DNA of 64,000 nt, from the NCBI RefSeq assembly GCF_000428145.1, contig NZ_ATZJ01000007.1, forward strand, positions 1 to 64,000. Reading direction: 5' to 3'. Both the position numbers and the translations under genes were made by a program. This document shows, in pieces, positions 36,605 through 44,823 of this stretch; position 1 is the first letter of the stretch, and every line of letters starts with the position of its first letter. The notes beneath the pieces are model-generated. The model did no database searches. It had not been told where the DNA came from and saw nothing but the letters and a program-made list of their open reading frames with translations. The stretch is from Chitinilyticum litopenaei DSM 21440. GTDB lineage: Bacteria; Pseudomonadota; Gammaproteobacteria; Burkholderiales; Chitinibacteraceae.

Positions 36605-38794
36605 ATGCCTCTTTTGCGCCTCAACCTGCGCCCGCTTCTTGTCCTTGTCCTGTTATCCGCTGCCGTGCTGCCGGCTTTGCCTGCCATGGCGGCAACGGCG
36701 AGCGAGCGACCACGCATCGGGCTGGTGCTGGGGGGAGGGGGCGCGCGCGGGCTTGCCCATATCGGCGTGCTCAAGGTGCTGGAAGAGGCGCGAATCCCCA
36801 TCGACTGCGTGGTCGGCACCAGCATGGGCTCGCTGGTAGCCGGGGGCTACGCCGTGGGCCGTACACCGGATGAACTGGAGCGACTGGTGGTCGCCGCCCC
36901 CTGGGACAAGCTGCTGGCCCCGTACCAGAATCGCGCCGCGAGCAGTTATCAGAACAAGCGCCAATCCGACCTGAACATTGCGCTGGAAGTGGGCTTGAAC
37001 AACAAGACGGTGCAACTGCCCAGCAACGCCATTTCGACACAGGAGGTGGAGTTTTTTCTGCGTGACATGACCAATGCGGCCAGCGTGACCAGCTTCGATC
37101 AGCTGACCATTCCTTATCGCGCCATTGCGACAAATCTGGCAACCGGCGAGATGATCGTCATGCGCGATGGCGATCTGGTGACGGCCATGCTGGGCAGCAT
37201 GGCTGTTCCCGGGATATTCCCGGCGGTGAATGATCGCGGCCGCCTGCTGGCCGATGGCGGCCTGGTGCGCAATGTACCGGTCGATATCGCACGCGATTTG
37301 TGCGCGGATGTTGTGATTGCGGTCAATGTCAGCTCGCCCTTGCTGGAACCTGCCGAACTGACCGATGTGGTCAATATCGCCGACCAGTACACCCGGCTGA
37401 TGATGAACCAGAACGTGAAGCCCCAGCTGGATTCACTGACCGACAAAGATGTGCTGCTGGAACCCGGCTTGGGCAAGTTGTCCTCGATGGACTTTGACAA
37501 GGCTGCCGAGCTCATCAGCCTGGGGGAGGCGGCCGCGCGCGAGGCTTTGCCACGCCTCAGGCGCTACAGCCTGAATGAAGACCGCTACGCCGCCTGGTAC
37601 ACCAAGCGGCTGAATATCAAGCCCGTTTCGCAAAATATCGCCTCGGTGGCAATAGCACCGATGCGCACCGTCAACCCGGAAAGTGTCAGAAAGGAAATCC
37701 TGGTGCCCGTCGATGCGCCACTGGATCGTGAAGCGCTGGAGCAGAGTCTGCGCGAACTGTATGGCACCGGTGATTTTTCCCAGGTCAATTACCAGCTGCT
37801 GCCCGGTGAGTTTGGGCAGCAACTGATGATTCACCCGATCGAAAAATCCTGGGGGCCGAATTATCTGGCCTTGGGGCTCAACTATGGTTCCGACTTCGAT
37901 GGCTGGTCAGCCTATGAGCTGAGCACCCAGTATCGCAGGACCTGGCTGAATTCCCTGGGCGCGGAATGGCGACTGCTCGGGCAATTCGGTACCGATGTGA
38001 ATGTGTACAGCGAGTTTTACCAGCCCTTGTCGATTGATCGCGGCTGGTTTGTCGCACCCTTCATCGGTTATCGCAACGATGACCAGGATTTGTGGTTAGG
38101 CGAAACCAAGTACAGTACCTACACCAATCGCACGCTGCTGGCTGGCCTCGACATCGGAACCAGCCTCTTGAATCGGGGTGAGGAGTTCCGCTTTGGGCCG
38201 GTCTTTCATGAAAACCAGTCCAGATCCACGGTTGGCCTGCCGCTGATCTCCGAATTGTCCAGCCATGATTACGGCCTGCAAGCCGAGCTGTATTACGACC
38301 AGCTGGATGATTATTTCTTTCCGACCAAGGGCAGCATGATTCACCTGAATGCCTATCATGCGCTGGGCGGCGGCGGGGATTATGGCGATTACAGCTATAT
38401 CAGCGGTAGCTGGCGCTTTGCATTCAGCAACGGGCCACTGCAGGCGGAACTGCTGCTGGATGCCCGCTGGGGGGAAGGGCTGCTGCCCATCAATCAGCTT
38501 GCCTATCTGGGAGGCTTCAGGAACTTGTCCAGCTATCACTCCCAGCAGCTTTTTGGCACCAAAAAACTGCTGGCCGGCCTGAACCTGCGCCATCCACTCA
38601 AAAGCGGCCAGCTGGGCCTGCTGCTGGAAACCGGTATGATTCGCGGCATTGAAGCGCTTGTGCCAGACAAGGTGCGGTATTCGGGGATGCTGTACTGGGG
38701 CAACAAAACCTTCCTTGGGCCTGTCTACCTTGGCCTCGCTTATGGCGACAACAAGGATATGCGTGCCTACCTCATACTGGGGCAACCCCGCTGA
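36605..38794 (+). CDS. Patatin-like phospholipase, PlpD-type autotransporter
   Basis: A 729-residue secreted protein: signal peptide to about residue 30 (ending LPAMAA), a patatin domain (~35-310) with oxyanion GGGGARG, nucleophile Ser in GTSMGSL and dyad Asp in LADGGLV, a POTRA-like segment (~330-400), and a C-terminal beta barrel (~405-729) ending in alternating hydrophobic strands. This is the layout of type Vd secretion (PlpD of Pseudomonas), where the barrel exports its own lipase. Start chosen at 36605; an in-frame ATG at 36572 exists but spoils the signal peptide. Confidence 0.9.
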   Translation: MPLLRLNLRPLLVLVLLSAAVLPALPAMAATASERPRIGLVLGGGGARGLAHIGVLKVLEEARIPIDCVVGTSMGSLVAGGYAVGRTPDELERLVVAAPWDKLLAPYQNRAASSYQNKRQSDLNIALEVGLNNKTVQLPSNAISTQEVEFFLRDMTNAASVTSFDQLTIPYRAIATNLATGEMIVMRDGDLVTAMLGSMAVPGIFPAVNDRGRLLADGGLVRNVPVDIARDLCADVVIAVNVSSPLLEPAELTDVVNIADQYTRLMMNQNVKPQLDSLTDKDVLLEPGLGKLSSMDFDKAAELISLGEAAAREALPRLRRYSLNEDRYAAWYTKRLNIKPVSQNIASVAIAPMRTVNPESVRKEILVPVDAPLDREALEQSLRELYGTGDFSQVNYQLLPGEFGQQLMIHPIEKSWGPNYLALGLNYGSDFDGWSAYELSTQYRRTWLNSLGAEWRLLGQFGTDVNVYSEFYQPLSIDRGWFVAPFIGYRNDDQDLWLGETKYSTYTNRTLLAGLDIGTSLLNRGEEFRFGPVFHENQSRSTVGLPLISELSSHDYGLQAELYYDQLDDYFFPTKGSMIHLNAYHALGGGGDYGDYSYISGSWRFAFSNGPLQAELLLDARWGEGLLPINQLAYLGGFRNLSSYHSQQLFGTKKLLAGLNLRHPLKSGQLGLLLETGMIRGIEALVPDKVRYSGMLYWGNKTFLGPVYLGLAYGDNKDMRAYLILGQPR

Positions 38795-38936
38795 TCCCTG
38801 TGACTCCATTGGCGCGGGCCTAACAGAGAGTGCAGTCAGCTTATGAGCAGGTGTGCAACAGCAGGGGGCAAAGCATTGCCAGCCGAATCAATAGCATGGA
38901 GTCCTGAAGCATGGCAACCGTGCTCATGCCGGCACA

Positions 38937-38964
38937 ACTTTACATAATATACAGTTTCGGTACA
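38937..38964. other. Left attachment site (dif-like, attL)
   Basis: ACTTTACATAA-TATACA-GTTTCGGTACA: a XerD-type arm and 6-base centre nearly identical to the right site, followed by a divergent XerC arm that would come from the phage. Twelve bases (ACATAATATACA) are identical in both sites. The first arm contains the stop codon of the repressor gene. Confidence 0.85.
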
Positions 38965-39311
38965 GATTCAAGAAAGTATAAGTTATTGTAAAGTAAGCCC
39001 AATCCCATACTAATCAGCGCCACGGGGAGGGCCTTGAAGCCGTGACGCTTCGAAAAATCCTCCCACCAGTCTAACCTCGCCGGGTCTTGCTCTCGCTCCA
39101 TATTTGCGGCAGCGATGATTTCCAATGGGTTTATACCCAGTCTCTGTGCAATCACAATGCAGTAGTAGTCTTCAGGTCTTCTGCCTGTCCTCCATCCGCT
39201 TACAAGGCTGCTCCTTTCGTCCTTGCCGCTTAGCAAGCGTGCAAGTTCGTTATCACTCTTAAGCCCTTCCTTTTCTTTCAGCTCGTCTACGTACTCGATA
39301 AAGGTTTTCAC
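38940..39311 (-). CDS. Inovirus repressor-like protein (DUF3693-type)
   Basis: A 123-residue protein with an N-terminal helix-turn-helix (SDNELARLLSGKDERSSLVSGW), the segment YYCIVIAQRLGINPLEIIAAANMEREQ and a C-terminal hydrophobic helix (ALPVALISMGLGLLY). This is the layout of DUF3693 phage repressors. GTG at 39311 with AAGGAAGGA just upstream is preferred over the ATG at 39335. It is divergent from the phage replication genes, with twin palindromes in between. Its last codons and TAA stop lie in the left attachment site, so the stop is host-derived. Confidence 0.82.
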   Translation of the reverse strand: MKTFIEYVDELKEKEGLKSDNELARLLSGKDERSSLVSGWRTGRRPEDYYCIVIAQRLGINPLEIIAAANMEREQDPARLDWWEDFSKRHGFKALPVALISMGLGLLYNNLYFLESVPKLYIM

Positions 39312-39330
39312 GCATCCTTCCTTGACATGC

Positions 39331-39348
39331 TGCACGCAACTGCGTGCA
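39331..39348. promoter_or_regulatory. Putative repressor operator 1
   Basis: TGCACGCAACTGCGTGCA is a perfect 8+2+8 palindrome just upstream of the repressor start. Confidence 0.75.
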
Positions 39349-39355
39349 ATTCAGG

Positions 39356-39373
39356 TGCACGCAGCTTCGTGCA
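39356..39373. promoter_or_regulatory. Putative repressor operator 2
   Basis: TGCACGCAGCTTCGTGCA repeats the first palindrome 25 bp further on, with one mismatch between arms. The pair sits in the divergent promoter region between repressor and replication genes. Confidence 0.75.
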
Positions 39374-39404
39374 TTAGCTTACAAATTCCCAAGGATGATA
39401 ACCC

Positions 39405-39722
39405 ATGTCGAATCCCGATCAAGGCCAAGCCGGCAAAGCCGCACCCCAACGCAACATCCTGAGCCTCTATGGCCGTATCGAGTCCTTTGAGCGCTTCAGC
39501 CAGGACTTTTACACCACGGTCGTTCTCCCCAGTACTGATCCCTTTGCCTCGGCGCAATTCGTCACCGTCAAATCACATCGCATCATCGGCCAGCGTGGCG
39601 ACGTTATCGAAATCCCCTGCACTCCGGGCGGCTATCAAACTACCTACGATCGTACCGACAAACAAACCGGCGAGAAGACCAAGGGCAAAAAGGTCGTTAT
39701 GCACCTCCTCGCAGTCGAGTGA
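39405..39722 (+). CDS. Putative inovirus single-stranded DNA-binding protein
   Basis: A 105-residue protein directly upstream of the replication initiator. Size, position and a beta-rich sequence (VTVKSHRIIGQRGDVIEIPC, then KGKKVVMHLLAVE) fit the gpV-like protein that coats phage ssDNA, but no motif proves it. The ATG at 39405 has AAGGA nine bases upstream. It is the first gene of the rightward phage transcript and is followed by two hairpins. Confidence 0.65.
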   Translation: MSNPDQGQAGKAAPQRNILSLYGRIESFERFSQDFYTTVVLPSTDPFASAQFVTVKSHRIIGQRGDVIEIPCTPGGYQTTYDRTDKQTGEKTKGKKVVMHLLAVE

Positions 39723-39737
39723 CGAGGACCGCGACCC

Positions 39738-39765
39738 GAGGCGGGATGCTGGTAATTCCCGCCTC
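39738..39765 (+). other. Hairpin between ssDNA-binding and replication genes
   Basis: GAGGCGGGA and TCCCGCCTC form a perfect 9-bp stem with a 10-base loop, 15 bases after the upstream stop. Confidence 0.75.
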
Positions 39766-39767
39766 TT

Positions 39768-39787
39768 CGGAAAATATTTCCGTTTTT
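39768..39787 (+). terminator. Rho-independent terminator upstream of phage replication gene
   Basis: CGGAAA-ATA-TTTCCG followed by TTTTT. It would end part of the transcription from the phage promoter before the replication initiator is reached. Confidence 0.75.
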
Positions 39788-39824
39788 GACCTCTCCGACC
39801 TCCACAAACGCCGACAAAAAAGCC

Positions 39825-41144
39825 ATGAATTTTCGCCCCTTCATCGACTGGATCCAGCTTGAACAGACCTACCCGTCTGTCCTCGTCCGTCGTGAAATGA
39901 ACACGGCAGAATTTGAGCAACACCGGCCCGCCTCTGACGCTCGCGGCAACCTCCTGACCATGCCCGAATTCTGGTCTATGTCCTTCGTCGGCCCGCGTCC
40001 ATCCGTCATTGAGCACTTAAACGGAATCCCCGTCATCGATGGCGGCGTGATCATCAAGGTTGAGCGCGACGAAGAGACCGGTCAATACAAGGACGACCCC
40101 GAATGGGTCACCAACGCCCGCAAATCCTGCCGCGGCTCCTACGAAAGCCATGTCATGGTCAAGTCTGATGGTACCCGCCTGATCCTCGACGGCAATATCG
40201 GTCGCTGGAATCGCCCTGATAACCTTTTCAGCTTGGACCTGCACGACACCATTGAAGCCGCACAACGCTTTGTCCAGGCGCTGGGAGTAGGGCAGGGCTT
40301 CACCGTTGGTGATCGTATGGACAAAACAGACTACGCCGATGGTCACCGGCAGGGCGCAGAGCTCACCGAATACGATCGCAAGCACGGCCTGACCTACTAC
40401 TACACCGGCGCCCGCATCAACAAGCTGCACCTCACACAGAATTTTGTCACCGGCTCCGCACAGAATGCCGAAGCCTTCATGTCATGGCTGCAAACACAGT
40501 CCGCCAAGCGCATCAAGCGCAACAAATACGCATCCTCTGGCGTGGCATGGGGCAGTAAAGGCCGCCGCGTATATCTCAAAGCCTATATCAAGCACCTCGA
40601 AATGCTTGCGCATTGCAAACAGCACGGCTTATCCAAAGAGCAAGTATTAAACGACCCTGTTTATCAGTTCTGCCTGAAAAATGGCGTAGTTCGTTTCGAA
40701 GCCGAATACGGCGATTCATTCCTTAAGGAAAACCATCTCCATTACCTCGGAGAATGCACCATGCAAAAGCTCACAGAACATTTCTCTCGCCATGTCTCCG
40801 AAATTACTGATCGTGTCCGCGATGACATCACCACAATTGACCCGTCATCTTTTGACGTTCCAGCAGGTTGTCTTGCTGCGGCAATGGCCTATTTGCGCGG
40901 CGAGGATGTACGGGCAGCCATGATTCTTGCAGGCAAGGAACGCACGTTCCGCAATTACGCCAAGCGTCTCAAGCAATATGGCCTCGACATTAACGAGCCG
41001 CTCCAGAAAGACCAGAAACTCACCGCTGTAATCAAAGTGGTGGAAATCATGCCCCTCAACGATGCCCCTAATTGGTACTGGCAGCATCAGGAGCGCATGA
41101 CTGCACAAGCCGCCAATGATTCAACTAAGCAGGTCGCAGCATGA
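39825..41144 (+). CDS. Inovirus replication initiation protein (gpII / Phage_CRI-X type)
   Basis: A 439-residue protein that should nick the phage origin and start rolling-circle replication. Segments such as VRFEAEYGDSFLKENHLHYLGE and GRRVYLKAYIKHLEML follow the gene II/X family of filamentous phages and related plasmids. The start at 39825 (MNFRPFIDWIQL) is preferred; the open frame extends to 39786 but only through a TTG within the terminator. Its stop overlaps the next ATG by 4 bases. Confidence 0.88.
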   Translation: MNFRPFIDWIQLEQTYPSVLVRREMNTAEFEQHRPASDARGNLLTMPEFWSMSFVGPRPSVIEHLNGIPVIDGGVIIKVERDEETGQYKDDPEWVTNARKSCRGSYESHVMVKSDGTRLILDGNIGRWNRPDNLFSLDLHDTIEAAQRFVQALGVGQGFTVGDRMDKTDYADGHRQGAELTEYDRKHGLTYYYTGARINKLHLTQNFVTGSAQNAEAFMSWLQTQSAKRIKRNKYASSGVAWGSKGRRVYLKAYIKHLEMLAHCKQHGLSKEQVLNDPVYQFCLKNGVVRFEAEYGDSFLKENHLHYLGECTMQKLTEHFSRHVSEITDRVRDDITTIDPSSFDVPAGCLAAAMAYLRGEDVRAAMILAGKERTFRNYAKRLKQYGLDINEPLQKDQKLTAVIKVVEIMPLNDAPNWYWQHQERMTAQAANDSTKQVAA

Positions 41145-41308
41145 TTCCCTTTATCCAGATAATTCTCCTCGCCTTCGCGCTGGCTGGCTGTGCTTCGCCC
41201 ATGCAAGACGCCCATTACCGGGAAACCCGATGGGCTTTGCATTTCAACAATCAGACTTGTGCCGATTATGATTTGAACTGGCTTGAATGCCAGATATTGA
41301 GCAAATAA
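41141..41308 (+). CDS. Small phage lipoprotein-like protein
   Basis: Fifty-five residues starting MIPFIQIILLAFALAGCASP. The lipobox LAGC predicts a signal peptidase II site, leaving a mature protein of 39 residues with two further cysteines. The ATG overlaps the replication-gene stop (ATGA) and its own stop overlaps the next start (TAATG), so it is translationally coupled on both sides. Function unknown; an envelope-acting phage protein is plausible. Confidence 0.72.
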   Translation: MIPFIQIILLAFALAGCASPMQDAHYRETRWALHFNNQTCADYDLNWLECQILSK

Positions 41309-41466
41309 TGAATGCATCCGAAGTCACTGCCGAATCACTTGCTCTTATCGGCATTAATGGCCCTGATATTTTCGAGGTCTATATGTGGGGCTTTGGTAGT
41401 GTCATTGTCTTTTGGTCAATAGGTTTTTTTGTCGCCTGTGTGGTTCGTGGTATCCGCAAGGCATAA
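41308..41466 (+). CDS. Small phage membrane protein
   Basis: Fifty-two residues with an acidic N-terminus, one membrane helix (SVIVFWSIGFFVACVV) and a basic tail RGIRKA. The tail resembles that of the major coat protein (RGVRKA), typical of filamentous virion components. Position just before the coat gene suggests a minor coat or assembly protein. Confidence 0.75.
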   Translation: MNASEVTAESLALIGINGPDIFEVYMWGFGSVIVFWSIGFFVACVVRGIRKA

Positions 41467-41498
41467 CCGCCCGTAAGGGCATTCAAGGAGAAGTCCCC

Positions 41499-41717
41499 AT
41501 GAAATATCGCAAAACTGCTCTGCGCTTTGGCGCCGCTCTCGCTGTTGCCGCTGTTGCCACTTCAGCCAATGCTGCTGGTGCTTTTGACACCATCGCTGCC
41601 TCGGTTGATTTTGATTCCGTAGCAACTTGGGTTGGCACTATCGGCATCGCCATTGTTGGCATTGCAATGGCATTCAAGGCCATTGACCTTGCCAAGCGCG
41701 GCGTTCGCAAGGCTTAA
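41499..41717 (+). CDS. Inovirus major coat protein (gpVIII-like)
   Basis: A 72-residue precursor with a 25-residue signal peptide (cleavage ANA|AG). The 47-residue mature protein has an amphipathic acidic N-terminus, a membrane helix (WVGTIGIAIVGIAMAF) and a basic C-terminus (AKRGVRKA) that would face the DNA. This is the classic layout of the filamentous-phage major coat protein. AAGGAG lies 8 bases upstream of the ATG. Confidence 0.92.
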   Translation: MKYRKTALRFGAALAVAAVATSANAAGAFDTIAASVDFDSVATWVGTIGIAIVGIAMAFKAIDLAKRGVRKA

Positions 41718-41723
41718 CCTGCC

Positions 41724-41819
41724 ATGATTACAGGCGCGCTTGTTGCTCTCTTTTATTCGCTGATTGCCCTGATTGGGGCAATGAGCGCGTTTGTTTTTGT
41801 TTTGGCCATTCGATCATGA
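41724..41819 (+). CDS. Very small phage membrane protein (gpVII/gpIX-like)
   Basis: Thirty-one residues, MITGALVALFYSLIALIGAMS..., almost entirely one hydrophobic helix ending AIRS. It starts 6 bases after the coat gene and its stop overlaps the gpIII-like start (ATGA). Size and place match the tip proteins gpVII/gpIX of filamentous phages. Confidence 0.7.
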   Translation: MITGALVALFYSLIALIGAMSAFVFVLAIRS

Positions 41820-43129
41820 AAGCAATTATTTTTGTTTTATTCCTTTTTTTGTCAATAAATGCACACTCAAGGGATATAACATGCTCATTTCTTGGCAGGG
41901 ATGCCGGCAGTTCAATTCCTCCTCCGGTCAATACTGGTAATTTAGCTTGCACCCCCCAAAACCTCGCAAACGGCTGTCGGGAATCCTTAACCAATCCTTA
42001 TGTAAACGCTGAAAAAACTCAATATTCATGGCATGTTGAATACGGCTGGGGTGGTAGTAACTCTGGAAGTGGTGGTCAGCTTTTAATTTGCAATGTTAAT
42101 AAGTGCACTGATGGAAAAGTTATAAACTTACAGACTGGTGTTTGTGAGGCTCCCAACTCATGCGCTGAAAAGGCTGGAAAGTCTGCAGGCTCCCAATATG
42201 TCCCTGTCCCTTGCGTCCAAAATCAGGAGGTAGGTTTTAAGATTCTGGACAAGCAATGTTTTGTCACTTGGTCAACAGGCGGCATGGAGTCATGCGATGG
42301 CACTTGCGCAATGAGTGGTGATCATTCAAAAGTTGATTGGAATGACAATTATGCTTTCTCTGGAAAATCCACCCTGTATGTCATGGCTGAAATGAAGTAC
42401 ACCGGTCAAAAGTGCTCAGGCAAACAGTCTGGCGACACCGTACCTCAAGGCAGCAATGGCCAGTCACAGCCTGAACAAAATTCCGGGACTCAAAGCCCTA
42501 AATCACAAAACGACTGTCCACCTGGAACGACATTTGGCAAAGTGAATAACAAGCCTATGTGCGTTAAAAATGCGCCTAAACCTTCTGACCCTCCGAGTCC
42601 AAATGATGGTAAGGCCTGTGCATCTGGTGATTGCAAATCATGGGATGTCGATAATGATGGCAATCCGGGCGGTAAGTCACCGGAGCCAGGCAATGGTGGC
42701 GGTGTCAATGGTGATGGTCAGCAGGGTGATGGCGTCAAAGGTGGTGGCACTACTGGCGACACTGTAAATGGCGGTTGTACTGGTGAAGATTGCCCAGCCG
42801 GCGACGACGGTGCTGGCGGCTTCAATATCGAGGGCTTTTCTGAGGTTGATTCTGAAAAAATCTATCAGTCCAAATATAAGGACAAGACGTTTGGCAAAAT
42901 ATGGGATGAAAATAAAGAAGATTTGATTGGCTCTAACTTTATTCAGTCTGTAAAGGACTCATTCCCTTCGTTTGGTGGCTCTGGCTCTATGCCAAGCCTT
43001 ACACTATCTTTTTCAGCTATTGGCCTCTCTACCTCCCATCAAATCCAGATACCTCCTGAGATTGTTGCATTTATCAAGGCCTGTTTAATCATTACTGCTT
43101 GCTTTACAGCTCGTAAAATTATCTGGTGA
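41816..43129 (+). CDS. Inovirus adsorption / minor coat protein (gpIII-like)
   Basis: A 437-residue virion-tip protein: signal peptide (~1-18), a cysteine-rich N-terminal region (~22-200), a long Gly/Asn/Asp-rich linker (about 230-345), a domain preceding the anchor, and a C-terminal hydrophobic helix (FIKACLIITACFTARKIIW). This is the organisation of gpIII, which binds the host pilus and Tol proteins. The N-terminal region shows no recognisable relative, as usual for receptor-binding parts. Confidence 0.88.
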   Translation: MKAIIFVLFLFLSINAHSRDITCSFLGRDAGSSIPPPVNTGNLACTPQNLANGCRESLTNPYVNAEKTQYSWHVEYGWGGSNSGSGGQLLICNVNKCTDGKVINLQTGVCEAPNSCAEKAGKSAGSQYVPVPCVQNQEVGFKILDKQCFVTWSTGGMESCDGTCAMSGDHSKVDWNDNYAFSGKSTLYVMAEMKYTGQKCSGKQSGDTVPQGSNGQSQPEQNSGTQSPKSQNDCPPGTTFGKVNNKPMCVKNAPKPSDPPSPNDGKACASGDCKSWDVDNDGNPGGKSPEPGNGGGVNGDGQQGDGVKGGGTTGDTVNGGCTGEDCPAGDDGAGGFNIEGFSEVDSEKIYQSKYKDKTFGKIWDENKEDLIGSNFIQSVKDSFPSFGGSGSMPSLTLSFSAIGLSTSHQIQIPPEIVAFIKACLIITACFTARKIIW

Positions 43130-43133
43130 TATC

Positions 43134-43484
43134 ATGGCCGCTCCCATTCTGATTCCTTTTCTCGTTGCGATTGCTACCAAAATTGCAACTATTACAGGCT
43201 GGATACTTGTTGCACTCACAGCTATTTTTGTTTGTCTCTGGCTTCTCGGCACCGACTTGGGCAAATGGCTTTTTGAGCAAATATTGCAGCTGGTTGTTTA
43301 TATTCTTAATAATCTCGATATTGATTTGACTTTTTTAAATCCATCCGAGTATATTCCTATTCCTGCTGAAATACAAAATGTGCTTGGCGCTCTTGGTATT
43401 GATACTTCACTCGGAATTATTCTTGCTGCAATCCTCGTCAAGCTGCTTTTGCAGCTAATCCCTTTCACTCGCTTGGGTTCTTAA
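43134..43484 (+). CDS. Inovirus gpVI-like minor coat protein (DUF2523-type)
   Basis: A 116-residue protein with three hydrophobic helices (about 5-25, 27-52 and 90-110) and little else. Its place between the gpIII-like gene and zot is that of gene VI, which ends assembly with gpIII. It starts 4 bases after the gpIII-like stop. Confidence 0.82.
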   Translation: MAAPILIPFLVAIATKIATITGWILVALTAIFVCLWLLGTDLGKWLFEQILQLVVYILNNLDIDLTFLNPSEYIPIPAEIQNVLGALGIDTSLGIILAAILVKLLLQLIPFTRLGS

Positions 43485-43634
43485 ATGTCCGATTTCTATG
43501 AAGAGTTTTTAGAGGCAATCGAGGACGGCGACCAAGAGTCTGCGCATATGATTCTTGCTGAGGCAGAATCTGAGGGCGACGATCACTCTGAGGAAATGGC
43601 CTGCATTTATCACGAGAAATTCGGCGATGATTAA
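43485..43634 (+). CDS. Small acidic phage protein
   Basis: Forty-nine residues, MSDFYEEFLEAIEDGDQES..., strongly acidic with no membrane segment. It starts directly after the gpVI-like stop and its end overlaps the zot start by 8 bases. No family recognised; translational coupling to zot suggests a real gene. Confidence 0.65.
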   Translation: MSDFYEEFLEAIEDGDQESAHMILAEAESEGDDHSEEMACIYHEKFGDD

Positions 43635-44757
43635 CCTCATCATTGGCAAGCCGGGCGGCGGTAAATCATATGAGGCCGTCGCCTTTCATATTCTCCCGAA
43701 CCTTGAGGACGGCCGCAAAGTCATCACCAATTTGCCCCTTAACCTTGAGCACTTTCATGCCGTCATACCCGATTCCCGGCGTTTATTGGAGGTCAACCAT
43801 GAACCCCGCCACTTCAACAAGGCCGAGCATTTCAACGACCCTTGGCGCTGTCCGTCGACAAATCGCGGCCCTGTTTACGTCCTTGATGAATGCCATGAGC
43901 TATATCCTCGGCTGGGCTGCGATAGTGGTGTTCTTGAGTGGTTCGCTCGCCATCGCCATACTGGCGCTGATTTTCTCCTGATCACCCAAAGTTACGGCAA
44001 ATTACATGCCGATCTTCGGGACATGGTTCAGGTTTGCTACCGGGTTAGTAAAAAAGTCGCCTTCGGTCGGCCTGATCAGTACGTTCGCAAAGTCCAGGAC
44101 GGTATCCGCGGCGAAGTGATGTCCATTCAGGAGCGGGACTATGAATCCAAGTACTTCCCGTTCTACAAATCCCATACCGCCAGCAATTCCGCGATTCTTG
44201 AGGCTGACGCCAAGGACATCAAACCGGCATATCTGATCTGGCGCCGCCGGGCCATGTTTGTTCTTGCCTTTGCCGCCCTCTGGCTTTGCTTTGCTATCTA
44301 TCAGACATGGTTCAAGGAAAAGCCGGCGCAGCCGGAAGCGGTGGCGGAGGGCAGGGCGGGAGGGGCCCCCGCAAGCGGGGAGGTGCCCGACCTGACCTAT
44401 GTCACACCGCCAGCAACGACCCCTTTGCCCGTGCCCCACAAGATTGAATCTTCACCCCCCAATGCCCACGCTTCTGCGCCCGTGCTGGCACAGAAACACC
44501 CCTACGAGGGCCTTTCAGTTCACATCGCCGGATCGGTCAGCAAACCCGGCAGAATGCTTTACAGCTTCGTCCTAGCCCAAAACGGGCAGGCCGTTAGCAT
44601 CCAGACTAGTGATGACTTCAAATCCTCCGGGTATACCGTCACAGCCATTTCCGAATGCGCTGCCCGCATCGAATACCCTGAGGCCGATCCGTTCTTTGTG
44701 CGCTGTGATGTGCCCAAGCTCGGCCCTGAACTTGCGTCAACAGCCGGCACTGGATGA
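43627..44757 (+). CDS. zot: Zot / gpI-type phage assembly ATPase
   Basis: A 376-residue inner-membrane ATPase that drives phage extrusion. Walker A is GKPGGGKS (residues 7-14) and Walker B VYVLDECHE (~84-92). A single membrane helix lies at ~208-226 (MFVLAFAALWLCFAIYQTW). The periplasmic part is Pro/Ala-rich, then a compact domain with two cysteines. The ATG at 43627 overlaps the preceding gene. It ends the structural operon at a strong terminator. Confidence 0.93.
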   Translation: MINLIIGKPGGGKSYEAVAFHILPNLEDGRKVITNLPLNLEHFHAVIPDSRRLLEVNHEPRHFNKAEHFNDPWRCPSTNRGPVYVLDECHELYPRLGCDSGVLEWFARHRHTGADFLLITQSYGKLHADLRDMVQVCYRVSKKVAFGRPDQYVRKVQDGIRGEVMSIQERDYESKYFPFYKSHTASNSAILEADAKDIKPAYLIWRRRAMFVLAFAALWLCFAIYQTWFKEKPAQPEAVAEGRAGGAPASGEVPDLTYVTPPATTPLPVPHKIESSPPNAHASAPVLAQKHPYEGLSVHIAGSVSKPGRMLYSFVLAQNGQAVSIQTSDDFKSSGYTVTAISECAARIEYPEADPFFVRCDVPKLGPELASTAGTG

Positions 44758-44795
44758 GGTCATATTTTGTAAAAATGGATCTGACCAGGTTAAAC

Positions 44796-44820
44796 AAACG
44801 GCTCATATTCTGAGCCGTTT
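44796..44820. terminator. Bidirectional terminator, zot / kfrA-like gene
   Basis: AAACGGCTCA-TATTC-TGAGCCGTTT: a perfect 10-bp stem with T tracts for both strands, between two converging genes. Confidence 0.92.
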
Positions 44821-44823
44821 TGC

